From Odoribacter sp. AF15-53 (GTDB lineage: Bacteria; Bacteroidota; Bacteroidia; Bacteroidales; Marinifilaceae): a stretch of 64,000 nucleotides of DNA. Shown piece by piece: positions 8,257-16,784 of the stretch. The stretch is taken from the NCBI RefSeq assembly GCF_003479425.1, contig NZ_QUHC01000001.1:434001-498000 (forward strand), in the 5' to 3' direction. A program made the position numbers and the translations under genes. Under the pieces are notes generated by a model that did not search any database, had not been told where the DNA came from, and saw nothing but the letters and a program-made list of their open reading frames with translations. The first letter of the stretch is position 1; each line of letters starts with the position of its first letter.

Positions 8257-9724
8257 TCTCGGAAAATTGCTCGAATTTTTTGACCAGAGAAAATACTTCT
8301 TCCCGGTTCGAGATTAATTCCGGGTGAAAGTCCGTGAGCGGGATCAAACCGCTATTGATTCCTATGATCAGGTATTGCCCGTAATAGGGAATGTCCGAAT
8401 TACGTTGGAATTGTTCTTCGATATCCATGTATTGACTTAAATCCTGTATCGCTTTCCGGTTATCCAGAAGTGGCGTGAGGTCCTGAAATACTTCTTTATT
8501 ATAAGTTCCCGTGGGGTAGCGCTGTGCCAAATGAATTTTTGACAGCACACGGGAAGTTTGCCATTTGGCCGGGATCTGCTGATAATTGAAACAATAAAAT
8601 GCTTCTTTCTCGATCAGGCGATTGCCGGAAGGGAGACTTCGGGAAGGTTGTTCGAAGACAATGAAATTATCTCCCAAATCGTATTTCCAGGTCGTTTCTT
8701 GCGTGCAAGATTGGATATAACATTCTTTTGTCGGCGTGTAGGCGAAAGAGAATTTGGCTTTCGTGGCGAACGGGGAATTCACTTTACGGTATTTGGATAG
8801 AAGCACTTGTCGAAATAGCTGGTAATCCACGTAATCAAAGTCCATCGTTTTTAGCTCGTGGCGTTCGCCGTCAATTGTGAAGGTCCCTCTGCACGTGAGT
8901 CTTGTCTTGTAGGGATAAGCGCTGCTTTTAGTTTTGAAAGCAAACCGATAGTCGGAATTATTCGACTCCAACGGGTAGATATCATAATTGCGTATGTCGC
9001 TGAACAAGGGAGCATACAGTTGAATACTCCGCATGAATGTAAAAATCTTGCGGGTACCGATATCAAAACGGGCTTCTTCATCTGATACAAATGTCGGGTT
9101 AATCGTGTCCTTTCCGTCATTCGTGAGATTATAACTTCTGGCGACGTTGAGAGGAACGATATAAGATCGAAAATGAGTATCCCATGCACTCCGGGGTTTC
9201 ACGTCCCCGGATGAGAAATAATAACCGTATTCCCGGCGGTACTCGACGGTATTGGATTCACATTCTGTAATTTTCTCGTATAAAGTTTTGCCGAAATATT
9301 TACATAGAGGAACAATATCGGGAGCCTGTTTTTTGAGTTTTAAAGCGGCCTTTTTTAAGAGTTCTTTCATGGAAATACCTTTCCCCACGGTGGTTTCATC
9401 CAGTTCATACGCTAACGGGACGAGAACTATTTTTTTCACAAGGAGTAAATCCTTCAAGCTATATTTCACGGTTTGATATCCTATACCTTGGAATTGGATC
9501 GAATCATCAGTTTGTAACTTATAGGTTCTGATGACACACTCCCCATCAATATCGGTACTCGCCAATAAGTAGTGATTTTTAGTCTCTACCGCGTATACCC
9601 CGAATTGCGCTTCCCCTTTGGTATTGACTATTTGTAAACGGATTTCTTGCGCTTGGAGTTGATTGAAGAACAGGATGGCAATCAACGATAAAACTCCCCG
9701 GATATAATAAACGGCTTTATCCAT
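8204..9724 (-). CDS. secreted protein with carboxypeptidase-D regulatory-like domain
   Basis: 506 residues from ATG 9724; the longer TTG start overlaps the -7 element and is rejected. A signal peptide (YIRGVLSLIAILFFNQLQAQ) is followed by a carboxypeptidase-regulatory-like beta-sandwich (about 25-105; QIVNTKGEAQFGVYAVETKNHYLLASTD and the IVLVPLAYELDETTVG linker). The remaining 400 residues are rich in aromatic and beta-strand pattern and resemble Bacteroidetes outer-membrane-associated proteins of unknown role. No catalytic motif is visible. It is monocistronic: a terminator of the next gene lies just upstream and it converges on the SanA-like gene with a 53-bp overlap. Confidence 0.65.
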   Translation of the reverse strand: MDKAVYYIRGVLSLIAILFFNQLQAQEIRLQIVNTKGEAQFGVYAVETKNHYLLASTDIDGECVIRTYKLQTDDSIQFQGIGYQTVKYSLKDLLLVKKIVLVPLAYELDETTVGKGISMKELLKKAALKLKKQAPDIVPLCKYFGKTLYEKITECESNTVEYRREYGYYFSSGDVKPRSAWDTHFRSYIVPLNVARSYNLTNDGKDTINPTFVSDEEARFDIGTRKIFTFMRSIQLYAPLFSDIRNYDIYPLESNNSDYRFAFKTKSSAYPYKTRLTCRGTFTIDGERHELKTMDFDYVDYQLFRQVLLSKYRKVNSPFATKAKFSFAYTPTKECYIQSCTQETTWKYDLGDNFIVFEQPSRSLPSGNRLIEKEAFYCFNYQQIPAKWQTSRVLSKIHLAQRYPTGTYNKEVFQDLTPLLDNRKAIQDLSQYMDIEEQFQRNSDIPYYGQYLIIGINSGLIPLTDFHPELISNREEVFSLVKKFEQFSETIPEFQSDYPNGEVVYP

Positions 9725-9748
9725 AGCATTTGATTTTGTGTTGAAAAT

Positions 9749-9756
9749 CAAAGATA
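9749..9756 (-). promoter_or_regulatory. -7 promoter element, TATCTTTG
   Basis: Minus-strand TATCTTTG lying 25 bp before ATG 9724. It decides the start: the upstream in-frame TTG at 9751 falls inside it. Confidence 0.6.
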
Positions 9757-9772
9757 GGAAAGATTTTGGAAA

Positions 9773-9810
9773 AAAATATCACGACAAGATCAATCCTGTC
9801 GTGATATTTT
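9773..9810 (-). terminator. intrinsic terminator of the DUF4468 gene
   Basis: A perfect 14-bp stem (9773-9786 with 9797-9810, core ATATCACGACA/TGTCGTGATAT) followed on the minus strand by a run of seven T. It is 31 bp downstream of the DUF4468 stop and just upstream of the next gene's promoter. Confidence 0.85.
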
Positions 9811-9840
9811 GAAATTGTATTTTAATCTTGTTATGGCGGG

Positions 9841-11007
9841 TTATTTCACCCAAACATTTAAGATTTCACCGATAAACATTTTATGCATGGCTTTACCGGC
9901 CCATTGTTTTCTCAATTCCGGGTCTGAGATGCCGTCAATGTTGATGGTTTGGGAAACCATTTTGCGACATTCTATGATCATCCATGCTTCCGAGAAAGCC
10001 TTACTACCGGAAGGAGTGGTGATCGGGGTTAATCCGGCTTCTTTCACCTTATCTTTGTCTTTACCGGAATTGTGTCCGCAGTAATTTAAAGCTTCCCGGT
10101 AAGTTTCCGTGTAGAATGTCAGCGTGTAGGTGTCGCCCTTGTCCATGATATCGTACGTGTAACGTGCGGGATTGATGAAACAGAATGTAACCGGTTTGTT
10201 GTACAAGTAACCGAGACCACCCCAGCTTGCTGTCATCGGATTAAATTTCTCGTCATTACCGCCCGTGATTAACATCCAGTCTTCTGACAACATCTTGATG
10301 ATGTTTCCCGGAATCTTATCGGGAGCGATACGTTTGTAACCTTGTAGGGCATCACCCGGTGCTGCTGAGATTGTAGATACGGATTGTACCGGAGTTGTTG
10401 TTTGTCCCGTGGGCGCTGTCGCGGCGGCTACCGTTGCGATATTTTGAACGCCTAGGCTTTTTTGCGCGGCTTCATTCAGGTTTTCAACCAGATCAACGGT
10501 TTTGATCCGGAATTTGGCAATCCGGTTGATCAATTTGGTTTGATCCTTATTCATGGCCTGTTTATCAGTAATCCATTCTTCTGCTGCCAACCGCTCTCTG
10601 CTATCTTCCGGGTAAAGATACGTGATGTTTGTTATTTCCACGTTGCATTTTCCGGGCAGACAAGTAAAATTCATCCGGTAATTTATTTTTGACCGGTCCA
10701 GAGAGAACGTTTTATCTGCAAAAACGAGATATTCATTGCCATAACAAGCGATTTGTCCCTCTTCCTTGTTGGAATAAGCAACCATGCCCCAGTTTCCCTT
10801 ATCTGTTTTAAAACGGGTGTTTGCCCATTTCAGAATGGCATCAAAGATTTGATCTTTGGAAAGATTCGGGGCGTTGATCTCTCGGGAGAAAACAACTTTC
10901 CCGTTTACTTCAGGCACGGCTCCGACCATGTACTTGCTGTTATCCTCTTCCTGCGCGAAAGCGAACATGGGAAGAAAACAAAGAATGAGTAATAAATTCT
11001 TCATCAT
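9841..11007 (-). CDS. DUF4468 domain protein, secreted
   Basis: 388 residues from ATG 11007 (ATG 11004 also possible). The signal peptide is MKNLLLILCFLPMFAFAQ. The DUF4468 domain follows (about 30-125: VPEVNGKVVFSREINAPNLSKDQIFDAILKWANTRF, then CLPGKCNVEITNITYLY), a TBP-like fold common in secreted Bacteroidetes proteins. After a low-complexity Thr/Ala/Pro linker (TVAAATAPTGQTTTPVQS), a second domain begins near GYKRIAPDKIPGNIIKMLSEDWMLITGGND, which looks like a flavin-reductase-type or general ligand-binding beta fold but is not assigned. Function unknown. Promoter and terminator are both clear, so it is monocistronic. Confidence 0.75.
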   Translation of the reverse strand: MMKNLLLILCFLPMFAFAQEEDNSKYMVGAVPEVNGKVVFSREINAPNLSKDQIFDAILKWANTRFKTDKGNWGMVAYSNKEEGQIACYGNEYLVFADKTFSLDRSKINYRMNFTCLPGKCNVEITNITYLYPEDSRERLAAEEWITDKQAMNKDQTKLINRIAKFRIKTVDLVENLNEAAQKSLGVQNIATVAAATAPTGQTTTPVQSVSTISAAPGDALQGYKRIAPDKIPGNIIKMLSEDWMLITGGNDEKFNPMTASWGGLGYLYNKPVTFCFINPARYTYDIMDKGDTYTLTFYTETYREALNYCGHNSGKDKDKVKEAGLTPITTPSGSKAFSEAWMIIECRKMVSQTINIDGISDPELRKQWAGKAMHKMFIGEILNVWVK

Positions 11008-11090
11008 GATATTAAAATTTAATGTGTGTTTCAAAACTAAAAGAACAAAATCTCGCACAAACGCTTCCTCGTGATGAGCGAAGCTGCATT

Positions 11091-11120
11091 CAAAGTTACA
11101 GAAATATTTTATACATCAAA
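11091..11120 (-). promoter_or_regulatory. promoter of the DUF4468 gene
   Basis: Minus-strand -33 TTTG (11117-11120) and -7 TAACTTTG (11091-11098) with an 18-bp spacer, close to the Bacteroidetes consensus. The implied leader is about 75 nt. Confidence 0.65.
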
Positions 11121-11347
11121 CGAGTTAATAAATTTTAGATTTTAAATTTTGGATTTTAGATTTCAACCGCATGAGGCTGAAGCTTATTCGTTGATTTCGT
11201 GATTTCAGGTCAAGAGATTTTCCGGCGTGCGCCGTGGCGGGACAAATTCGGTCTGGCCGATGTAATATTTAGGTTGGGAGTTCCTTTTGAACTTTCGACC
11301 TATTTTCATACTTTAGCACCTTGAAATAAATGAAAAATTAGGTAATC
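11121..11347. other. intergenic region with A+T-rich direct repeats
   Basis: No gene seen. Around 11131-11165 a TTTTAGATTT-like motif recurs (TTTTAGATTTTAAATTTTGG, then TTTTAGATTTC). A possible promoter for the acidic-protein gene is TTTTG near 11286 with TACTTTAG near 11313. Confidence 0.4.
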
Positions 11348-11761
11348 ATGAATGAAGAGGTGCTTGAAAGATTAAAAGAAGAATACGGGGAAGAGGACGA
11401 TGTCATCCAGTTGTACGAGGATTGGGGAGATACGCCCTATTTACACGAGATTTTCCGTGTTTTGGACGAACACGAACCCGATTGGGCTTTGGAGCGAGAG
11501 TTGGGTAGCTGGGCGGCAGAGTTTATATTGGATATCTTGCTGGAACATGAAGAAGAGCTGGAAGGTTTGTCCGTGGAAGAGCGTGTGAAATTATTTCAGG
11601 AAGAGATCGAGGAACGTTATGCCGATTTCAAGAGTTGTCATCAATTTGCCCGTGTGAATAATCTTTCCATGCAATTCGAGGAAGATGAGAACACCGATTG
11701 TCAGGACTTGGACGAATATATCGCCGAGGATGGGGAAGAAGTAGGCTTCCCGAAATATTGA
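11348..11761 (+). CDS. highly acidic cytoplasmic protein of unknown function
   Basis: 137 residues, about one third Asp or Glu, no signal peptide or membrane segment. It reads as mostly helical in the first 100 residues (EEVLERLKEEYGEED, EEIEERYADFK) with an acidic tail (QFEEDENTDCQDLDEY). I do not recognise the family. It is convincing as a gene because it starts with ATG, has no overlap with other genes, and its codon use matches the neighbours. Possible roles such as a nucleic-acid-mimic inhibitor would be speculation. It is followed by a palindromic repeat element. Confidence 0.65.
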   Translation: MNEEVLERLKEEYGEEDDVIQLYEDWGDTPYLHEIFRVLDEHEPDWALERELGSWAAEFILDILLEHEEELEGLSVEERVKLFQEEIEERYADFKSCHQFARVNNLSMQFEEDENTDCQDLDEYIAEDGEEVGFPKY

Positions 11762-11872
11762 AAGCCTACATTCATAGATGGTCGATTTCCAAAATATTGA
11801 GGGAGTGTCAAAAATCCGTTTTTTCTAACTCTTCCTCTGTTTATTAGGGCACTGAAAAAGTCCCATTATTTG

Positions 11873-11967
11873 AACAACCACCCCTGTCCCCACCTTACAC
11901 AGGCGGGAAAACTGCGTGGTAATCAACTCTCTCTCTGTGTAAGGGGGAGCCGGAGGGGGTAGTTGTT
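11873..11967. repeat. palindromic intergenic element
   Basis: Two imperfect inverted arms, 11873-11902 (AACAACCACCCC then ACCTTACACAG) and 11935-11967 (CTGTGTAAGG then GGGGGTAGTTGTT), flank a 32-bp centre. The arms would pair over about 25 positions. It ends 9 bp from the stop of the minus-strand YIP1 gene. It resembles a small MITE-like element; only one copy is in the window. Confidence 0.6.
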
Positions 11968-11975
11968 TCTATATT

Positions 11976-12569
11976 CTATTTGTAACATAGTCCAATAATC
12001 AATCGACAAATCAAATCTCCCCCGATAACGGTAACACAATACACGATTCCCAGTCGGTAGCCTTTCAGATTACAGGATACCTTTAAGGCTTTGAACATCA
12101 GGATGAGTACCCAAATCAGGAAAATAAACGAGAGCAGGGAAATCCATACGCTCGCCAGAAATACGGGTTGTTCCGTGATTTCTTGTAAAGGGAGCGAGGC
12201 TAGATTTATCTTTAGCATTTTCTGCATGGGAGGCAAGAATGCGAATAGGTTCATCAAGATAAAGGGTAATTGCGCGAAAGCGACCGTGCCGAACACGTCA
12301 ATCAAGCGGATTCGGGAACGGGAAAACAGTAATCCTCCCAGATAGAACAAGGTGGCAGGAATCAACCATACCGTGAGATGTTCCACGGCAAAGCACCACC
12401 ATGCCGGGTTGGGAGCCGGACCGAAATGTAGTAAACCGTGGTAGTGCCATTGAGAAAGGAAAGACAGGAGCGTTGAAATGATTAACCCGATAAATCCCCA
12501 GAGAAGGGCCCGGAAGCCTGCGATGCGTTCAAAAGGATTGAACCATAATTTGAGCCATTGTTTTTTCAT
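11976..12569 (-). CDS. YIP1-family membrane protein
   Basis: 197 residues with about five hydrophobic helices (LLWGFIGLIISTLLSFL, LTVWLIPATLFYLGGLLF, LPFILMNLFAFL, VWISLLSFIFLIWVLILMF, LGIVYCVTVIGGDLICRLIIG). The arrangement and the short N-terminal amphipathic part match bacterial YIP1/YckC-like proteins, whose function is unclear. Its start ATG overlaps the stop of the DUF2089 gene (ATGA, 4 bp), so it is co-translated with that probable DNA-binding regulator. Together they look like a small self-regulated membrane module. Confidence 0.75.
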   Translation of the reverse strand: MKKQWLKLWFNPFERIAGFRALLWGFIGLIISTLLSFLSQWHYHGLLHFGPAPNPAWWCFAVEHLTVWLIPATLFYLGGLLFSRSRIRLIDVFGTVAFAQLPFILMNLFAFLPPMQKMLKINLASLPLQEITEQPVFLASVWISLLSFIFLIWVLILMFKALKVSCNLKGYRLGIVYCVTVIGGDLICRLIIGLCYK

Positions 12570-12850
12570 AATGTTTCCATGTTATTCAGTTTATCAATCA
12601 GATCATCCAGTATGTTGCGAACCGTGGGATAACTAATTCCCATATTTTTAGACATATCTTTCAGGCTGCCGCTGGATTTTATAAAGTCGATAACAAATTG
12701 CTGCTCTTTTTCTGTAAGCTTGGCCAATAGGGGTAACTCAAAAGAGCCGCAAACCTCGGTCGGGCATGTTTCACAGAACAGACGTCCGACTTTCAGGGAA
12801 GCATCACAGGAGGGACATTTTAATGGTAATCGTTTTTTTAGTGTATCCAT
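12566..12850 (-). CDS. DUF2089-family zinc-ribbon/HTH regulator
   Basis: 94 residues. The N-terminal zinc ribbon has CPSCDASL and CETCPTEVCG (two CxxC pairs), and the C-terminal half carries a helix-turn-helix (EKEQQFVIDFIKSSGSLKDMSKNMGISYPTVRNILDDLIDKL). This is the DUF2089 layout, likely a transcription factor. It is the first gene of an operon with a YIP1 membrane protein (4-bp overlap). Palindromes surrounding its promoter suggest autoregulation. Confidence 0.85.
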   Translation of the reverse strand: MDTLKKRLPLKCPSCDASLKVGRLFCETCPTEVCGSFELPLLAKLTEKEQQFVIDFIKSSGSLKDMSKNMGISYPTVRNILDDLIDKLNNMETL

Positions 12851-12907
12851 GATATAAATCGTTTATATCACAAATGTAATACAAATTTCAATATTATCAA
12901 TATTGAT
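12851..12907 (-). promoter_or_regulatory. promoter with two palindromes (DUF2089-YIP1 operon)
   Basis: A -7 element TACATTTG lies at 12871-12878 on the minus strand. Between it and the start codon is GATATAAA-TCG-TTTATATC (12851-12869, perfect 8-bp arms), about where transcription should start. On the other side is CAATATT-ATC-AATATTG (12889-12905), which overlaps the 12-bp palindrome ATCAATATTGAT (12896-12907). Both pairs have 3-bp spacers, as operators of a dimeric repressor would. Confidence 0.55.
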
Positions 12908-12995
12908 ATGAATAAAATTTAGTTATGTTTGAATATAATTAATGTGTAGATGATCTTTTTATTCATGCGATGAATTATTTTATATTCGAAAAAGA

Positions 12996-13027
12996 AAGGG
13001 CTACTTGAAACTCGTCAAGTAGCCCTT
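12996..13027 (-). terminator. intrinsic terminator of the carboxyltransferase gene
   Basis: Perfect 13-bp stem (AAGGGCTACTTGA/TCAAGTAGCCCTT) with a 6-nt loop, followed on the minus strand by TTCTTTTTC. It lies 20 bp past the stop. Confidence 0.85.
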
Positions 13028-13047
13028 CGTGATATGTGAATCTAGGC

Positions 13048-14892
13048 TTAAGCCTCGATTTCGATCAATTTTGTTCCGGCGGTAACGGATTTTCCTTCTT
13101 GGGTAAGGATACGTTTTACTTTACCAGCGTAGTCCGTCGTGATGTTGTTTTCCATTTTCATGGCTTCCAGCACGAGAACGTTTTGTCCTTTGGTAACCAC
13201 GTCACCCGGTTTCACGAGAATCTTGAAGATATTACCCGGCATCGGGGCTTCAACAACTTTTCCGGTAATCGGTTCTTCTTTCTGAACGTTAACGGTTTGT
13301 TGTGCTTCAGCCGTCTTGTGGGTAGCCATATAACGGGCTTCTTTCTGCTTGGTCAGGAAGTTTTTGGCAACAGCGGGGAAGAGTTCCATCAAAAGAACTT
13401 CTTTCTCGTTCTCGGCCAATTTCACTCCACCGAATTCAGTCAAAACAGGATTTTCCTGCATTTGATATTTTGACGTGTCATACGGGATCTCTTCGCGAGT
13501 TCCTGCAATTTTCAAACGGAATTCCGGATTTACAGGTACCGGTGTCTTTCCGTATTCACCTTTCACCAAGGCCACGAATTGGTTGGACACGTTTGAATAC
13601 ATCGGTTTACCGTTCTTGATATCCAAAGCGCAGTTCACGGCTTGAGCACCCACGATCTGGCTGGTCGGGGTAACCAAAGGAGGAAGACCTGCGGCTAAAC
13701 GAACCGTCGGGATCAATTTCATGGCATCCTCAAGGATATCCATGGAATTTAATTGTTTCAACTGGGCAACCATGTTGGTGTACATACCTCCGGGAACCTC
13801 GGCTTTCTTTACGAGTTCGTTCGGTTTCGGGAAGTTAAAGTAAGCCTCGATTGCGTGACAAGCTTTCAACAATGCTTCTTCGTTGTTACTCTTGGCAGCG
13901 GCGATAGCATCGTCGAATAATTTATCAATGTTAGCCGGGAGCTTATCCGTGAGCGGGTTGAACGGGTTCGGGAATTGTTTAACGGCATCGTATGCTTCCA
14001 ATTCTTTACGAATCGTGTACAACTCTTTGTTGATTTTGGCAACAGCCTCCATGTTGATATCCAGTTCAACGCCCAGTTTCTGGCAGAAGATGTAGATCAA
14101 CTCGATAGCTGGAGCAGCCGGACCACCAGCGAAGTTCCAGATATTGGTGTCCACGATATCCACGCCGTGTATGATTGCGGAAAGAACGGCTCCAAGTCCG
14201 TATCCCGGGGTACAGTGCGTGTGGAAATCTACCGGAATCTTCAAGTTACTCTTGAATAACGGGATTAACTCGGAGATACGAGCCGGGTTAATCAATCCAC
14301 TCATATCCTTGATCGTGATCATGTCGGCCCCGAGAGCTTCCATTTCTTTTGCCTTATTCAAGAAATATTCGTTCGTGAACACGGGATCAGGATTCTTTTT
14401 CCCTTTCAGTTTGTCCATCAAACTTAATTTCGGGTATTTTGGGTCGATCGTGTAACAAACGGCACAGTCAGCGATCCCACCGTATTTTTTCACGTATTTG
14501 ATCGTGGCTTTCACGTTGTTCACGTCATTCAAAGCATCGAAAATACGCATGATGCCTAGACCGGATTCGATAGCATTTTTACAGAAACCCTCGATAATCT
14601 CGTCTGTGTAAGGAGCGTAACCGAATAAGTTTCGGCCTCTGGAAAGTGCGGTCAATTTGGAAACATCACCGATAACGGCTTTGATTTTTTCCAAACGATC
14701 CCACGGATTCTCGTTCAGATAACGCATTACGGAGTCGGGTACTGCTCCTCCCCATACTTCCATTGCGTAGAACTTAGCATCTTTGTAAAAAGGTAACACG
14801 CGGTCTACTTGGTTTTGGTTCATCCGGGTTGCGAATGAAGATTGTTGACCGTCTCTGAGTGTTAGATCTCTGATAAGTAATTTTCGTGCCAT
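13048..14892 (-). CDS. biotin-dependent carboxyltransferase (pyruvate carboxylase subunit B / oxaloacetate decarboxylase alpha)
   Basis: 614 residues. The HMGL-like/DRE-TIM carboxyltransferase domain comes first (LIRDLTLRDGQQS at 6-18; DALNDVNN; IDPKYP; the DFHTHCTPGYG metal-site strand), then the conserved carboxylase domain, a QTVNVQKEEPITG linker, and a biotinyl domain (about 545-614) with the biotin lysine in EAMKMEN (Lys579). It moves CO2 between biotin and pyruvate/oxaloacetate. Without neighbours for a biotin carboxylase or a membrane beta/gamma subunit, a two-subunit pyruvate carboxylase and an Na+-pumping decarboxylase cannot be told apart, so no symbol is given. Monocistronic with its own terminator. 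Confidence 0.9.
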   Translation of the reverse strand: MARKLLIRDLTLRDGQQSSFATRMNQNQVDRVLPFYKDAKFYAMEVWGGAVPDSVMRYLNENPWDRLEKIKAVIGDVSKLTALSRGRNLFGYAPYTDEIIEGFCKNAIESGLGIMRIFDALNDVNNVKATIKYVKKYGGIADCAVCYTIDPKYPKLSLMDKLKGKKNPDPVFTNEYFLNKAKEMEALGADMITIKDMSGLINPARISELIPLFKSNLKIPVDFHTHCTPGYGLGAVLSAIIHGVDIVDTNIWNFAGGPAAPAIELIYIFCQKLGVELDINMEAVAKINKELYTIRKELEAYDAVKQFPNPFNPLTDKLPANIDKLFDDAIAAAKSNNEEALLKACHAIEAYFNFPKPNELVKKAEVPGGMYTNMVAQLKQLNSMDILEDAMKLIPTVRLAAGLPPLVTPTSQIVGAQAVNCALDIKNGKPMYSNVSNQFVALVKGEYGKTPVPVNPEFRLKIAGTREEIPYDTSKYQMQENPVLTEFGGVKLAENEKEVLLMELFPAVAKNFLTKQKEARYMATHKTAEAQQTVNVQKEEPITGKVVEAPMPGNIFKILVKPGDVVTKGQNVLVLEAMKMENNITTDYAGKVKRILTQEGKSVTAGTKLIEIEA

Positions 14893-15095
14893 TTTTTATA
14901 AGAATTAATTGTTATGTGTTTTTTTATTTTATGCTCCAAATCTATTGAAAAAAATAGAGCTTTCCTAATAATATTCCTGAAATATCGCAGAAAAACTAAC
15001 AAATTTTTTGATTCTTCAAAAATATGATTTTAATTTGTAACTTGAGATCGGATGTTTTGGATTGAAACACTGATCGTAATCTAATAAATTGTGTT

Positions 15096-15569
15096 ATGGA
15101 GAAGATAGCAGTATTTCCGGGATCCTTTGATCCGTTCACGATTGGTCACGAGGAGATCGTGAAGCGTGGTTTAAAAATGTTCGATAAAATTGTTATAGCC
15201 GTGGGAATTAACGCGGTGAAAAAGGAGTTTCTGGATGTCGACACGCGTATTGCTATTATCCGCAAAGTATTCGAGGATGTTGAAGATGTCTGCGTGATGA
15301 GTTACTCGGGGCTGACAGTGGATTTCTGCGAGCAAGTGGGTGCCAGTTTTATCATTCGTGGCTTGCGTACCGCGGCGGATTTCGAGTACGAACGTGCCGT
15401 GGGACAAGCGAATAAAGCGATGGATTCGTCTGTCGAAACCGTATTCCTGTTGACTTCACCCGAACATACCTTTATCAGTTCCACGATCGTGCGTGATATC
15501 TTCATGAACGGGGGAAATGCCAATAAATTCTTACCCACGAACGTGACTACGGAAGATTTGCGGCAATAA
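15096..15569 (+). CDS. coaD: pantetheine-phosphate adenylyltransferase
   Basis: 157 residues, the normal size of CoaD, which makes dephospho-CoA from 4'-phosphopantetheine and ATP in coenzyme A synthesis. The nucleotidyltransferase signature is complete: GSFDPFTIGH (9-18, the T/HxGH motif), RGLRTAADFEYE for phosphopantetheine and phosphate binding, and EHTFISSTIVRD near the end (the ISSTxVR motif). It is divergent from the carboxyltransferase gene. No operon partner. Confidence 0.95.
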   Translation: MEKIAVFPGSFDPFTIGHEEIVKRGLKMFDKIVIAVGINAVKKEFLDVDTRIAIIRKVFEDVEDVCVMSYSGLTVDFCEQVGASFIIRGLRTAADFEYERAVGQANKAMDSSVETVFLLTSPEHTFISSTIVRDIFMNGGNANKFLPTNVTTEDLRQ

Positions 15570-15796
15570 AAAATATTTGATTGCCAATTTAAAGAAATTA
15601 GTAAGATCATAAATCATTAAATAAAGGAAATCAAAGAGGTTACAGAACCCTATAAACGGGGATAAACAGCTCTTTTGCTTGTCTATTGTCCGGTTATTTA
15701 CAGACTATAGCTTGGGTTAGCCTACACTTGGCCGCCACCTAACCGCCAGTTAACCCCCATTTTAGTAGGATTTATGCTTCTTTAACTTTGTCCGAC

Positions 15797-15902
15797 TCCG
15801 TGATAAATGTTCCTTTAATTGGTTAATCGGGAATTTGTAAAGAGAAATCGGGGGAGATTAAATATTTATCACGTGTAGAGATGCCATTAAAATGCGTTTT
15901 TT
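15797..15902 (+). ncRNA. candidate small RNA
   Basis: The 447-bp gap 15570-16016 holds no gene but has RNA-like features. A -7 element TAACTTTG (15783-15790) has a TTTT (15760-15763) 19 bp upstream as -33. Just after the expected start, CGTGATAAAT (15799-15808) pairs perfectly with ATTTATCACG (15864-15873), closing a structure that contains further pairs (TTCC/GGAA, TTAATC/GATTAA). A weak CATT/AATG hairpin followed by six T (15897-15902) could end it. No family recognised. Confidence 0.35.
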
Positions 15903-15924
15903 AGATTGTAGTAAATTTCAAATG

Positions 15925-15957
15925 AAAAAAGCCAATCGCTTTTCGATCGGCCTTTTT
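15925..15957. terminator. bidirectional terminator
   Basis: GCCAATCG (15931-15938) and CGATCGGC (15944-15951) pair (with one G-U on the minus strand), flanked by six A and five T. It lies about 60 bp after the DUF4251 stop and can act on both strands. Confidence 0.7.
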
Positions 15958-16016
15958 CTAGTGTGTGTAATTGAGTAATTGAATATTAAACGAGAGTTTT
16001 TTTATATATTGTCTAT

Positions 16017-16607
16017 TTAGAAACTGAATCCGCTCTGGAAAATATTCGATTGGTTGTATGGAACCAATGTTCCGGAGAAGGTTAGTTCTCTGCCGCTCGT
16101 GTTGGAGCTTACCGTGGCGGTAGCGTAATTACTACCGTAACCGATACGTACGGTAACTTGTGCGAATAACGCTGCTCCCATCACATTAAAGGTGTAGGTG
16201 ACATTCCCGTTTTTGTCCACGCTTTGGTGAATGCTGGAAGGCCAGCCGGTGAGCGTGACTCCTCCTAGCCCGTTCGGACCGGGGTTGAATCCGTTGAATG
16301 CCAATTGCAAGGAAACCTGGTTGTTATCCATGGCCACGAAGTTCGTGTTGTTCGTCACGGGAATTGCCATCCCGTAATTGTTGAATAACGTGTTGGCCTG
16401 CAGAACCCAACTGTTACTTTTAAGTGCTTTTACCGCATCCTGGTAGGCAATCATATTTTGTAACTGGCGTACCATTTTGTTGTGCGTGCGGATAATTTGT
16501 CTGTGGGCTTTTCTTTGTTCCCTGATCTCTTTTCTTGTTTGTGCTTGCATTGCAAAATCACTGAACAGGAATGTAGTCATTGCCAATAAAAAAATAATTT
16601 TTTTCAT
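16017..16607 (-). CDS. DUF4251 domain protein, secreted
   Basis: 196 residues. A signal peptide (KKIIFLLAMTTFLFSDFAMQAQ) is followed by a basic helical stretch (RKEIREQRKAHRQIIRTHNKMVRQL) and a beta-rich DUF4251 domain (about 55-196: SWVLQANTLFNNYGMAIPV, FVAMDNNQVSLQLAFNG, GGVTLTGWP, VTYTFNVMGAALFAQVTVRIGYGSNYATATVSS). These proteins are common and uncharacterised in Bacteroidetes, probably periplasmic or outer-membrane associated. Monocistronic; no link to the sigma factor gene upstream, which is divergent. Confidence 0.8.
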   Translation of the reverse strand: MKKIIFLLAMTTFLFSDFAMQAQTRKEIREQRKAHRQIIRTHNKMVRQLQNMIAYQDAVKALKSNSWVLQANTLFNNYGMAIPVTNNTNFVAMDNNQVSLQLAFNGFNPGPNGLGGVTLTGWPSSIHQSVDKNGNVTYTFNVMGAALFAQVTVRIGYGSNYATATVSSNTSGRELTFSGTLVPYNQSNIFQSGFSF

Positions 16608-16784
16608 AGCGTCTCTTTTTTTATTTTAATCTGATTAGTTTAGTTTGTGAATTTCGATATTCCCCACCATCTCCCCTGCTAGTCTATGAAAGATTGACTG
16701 ATAGAATATTCAAATTCTATGGCGTATACGTCAGGAAAATCGCAAGGGTTGTTCTTCTGTCTTTAAAAAAGATTAATTTTATAT

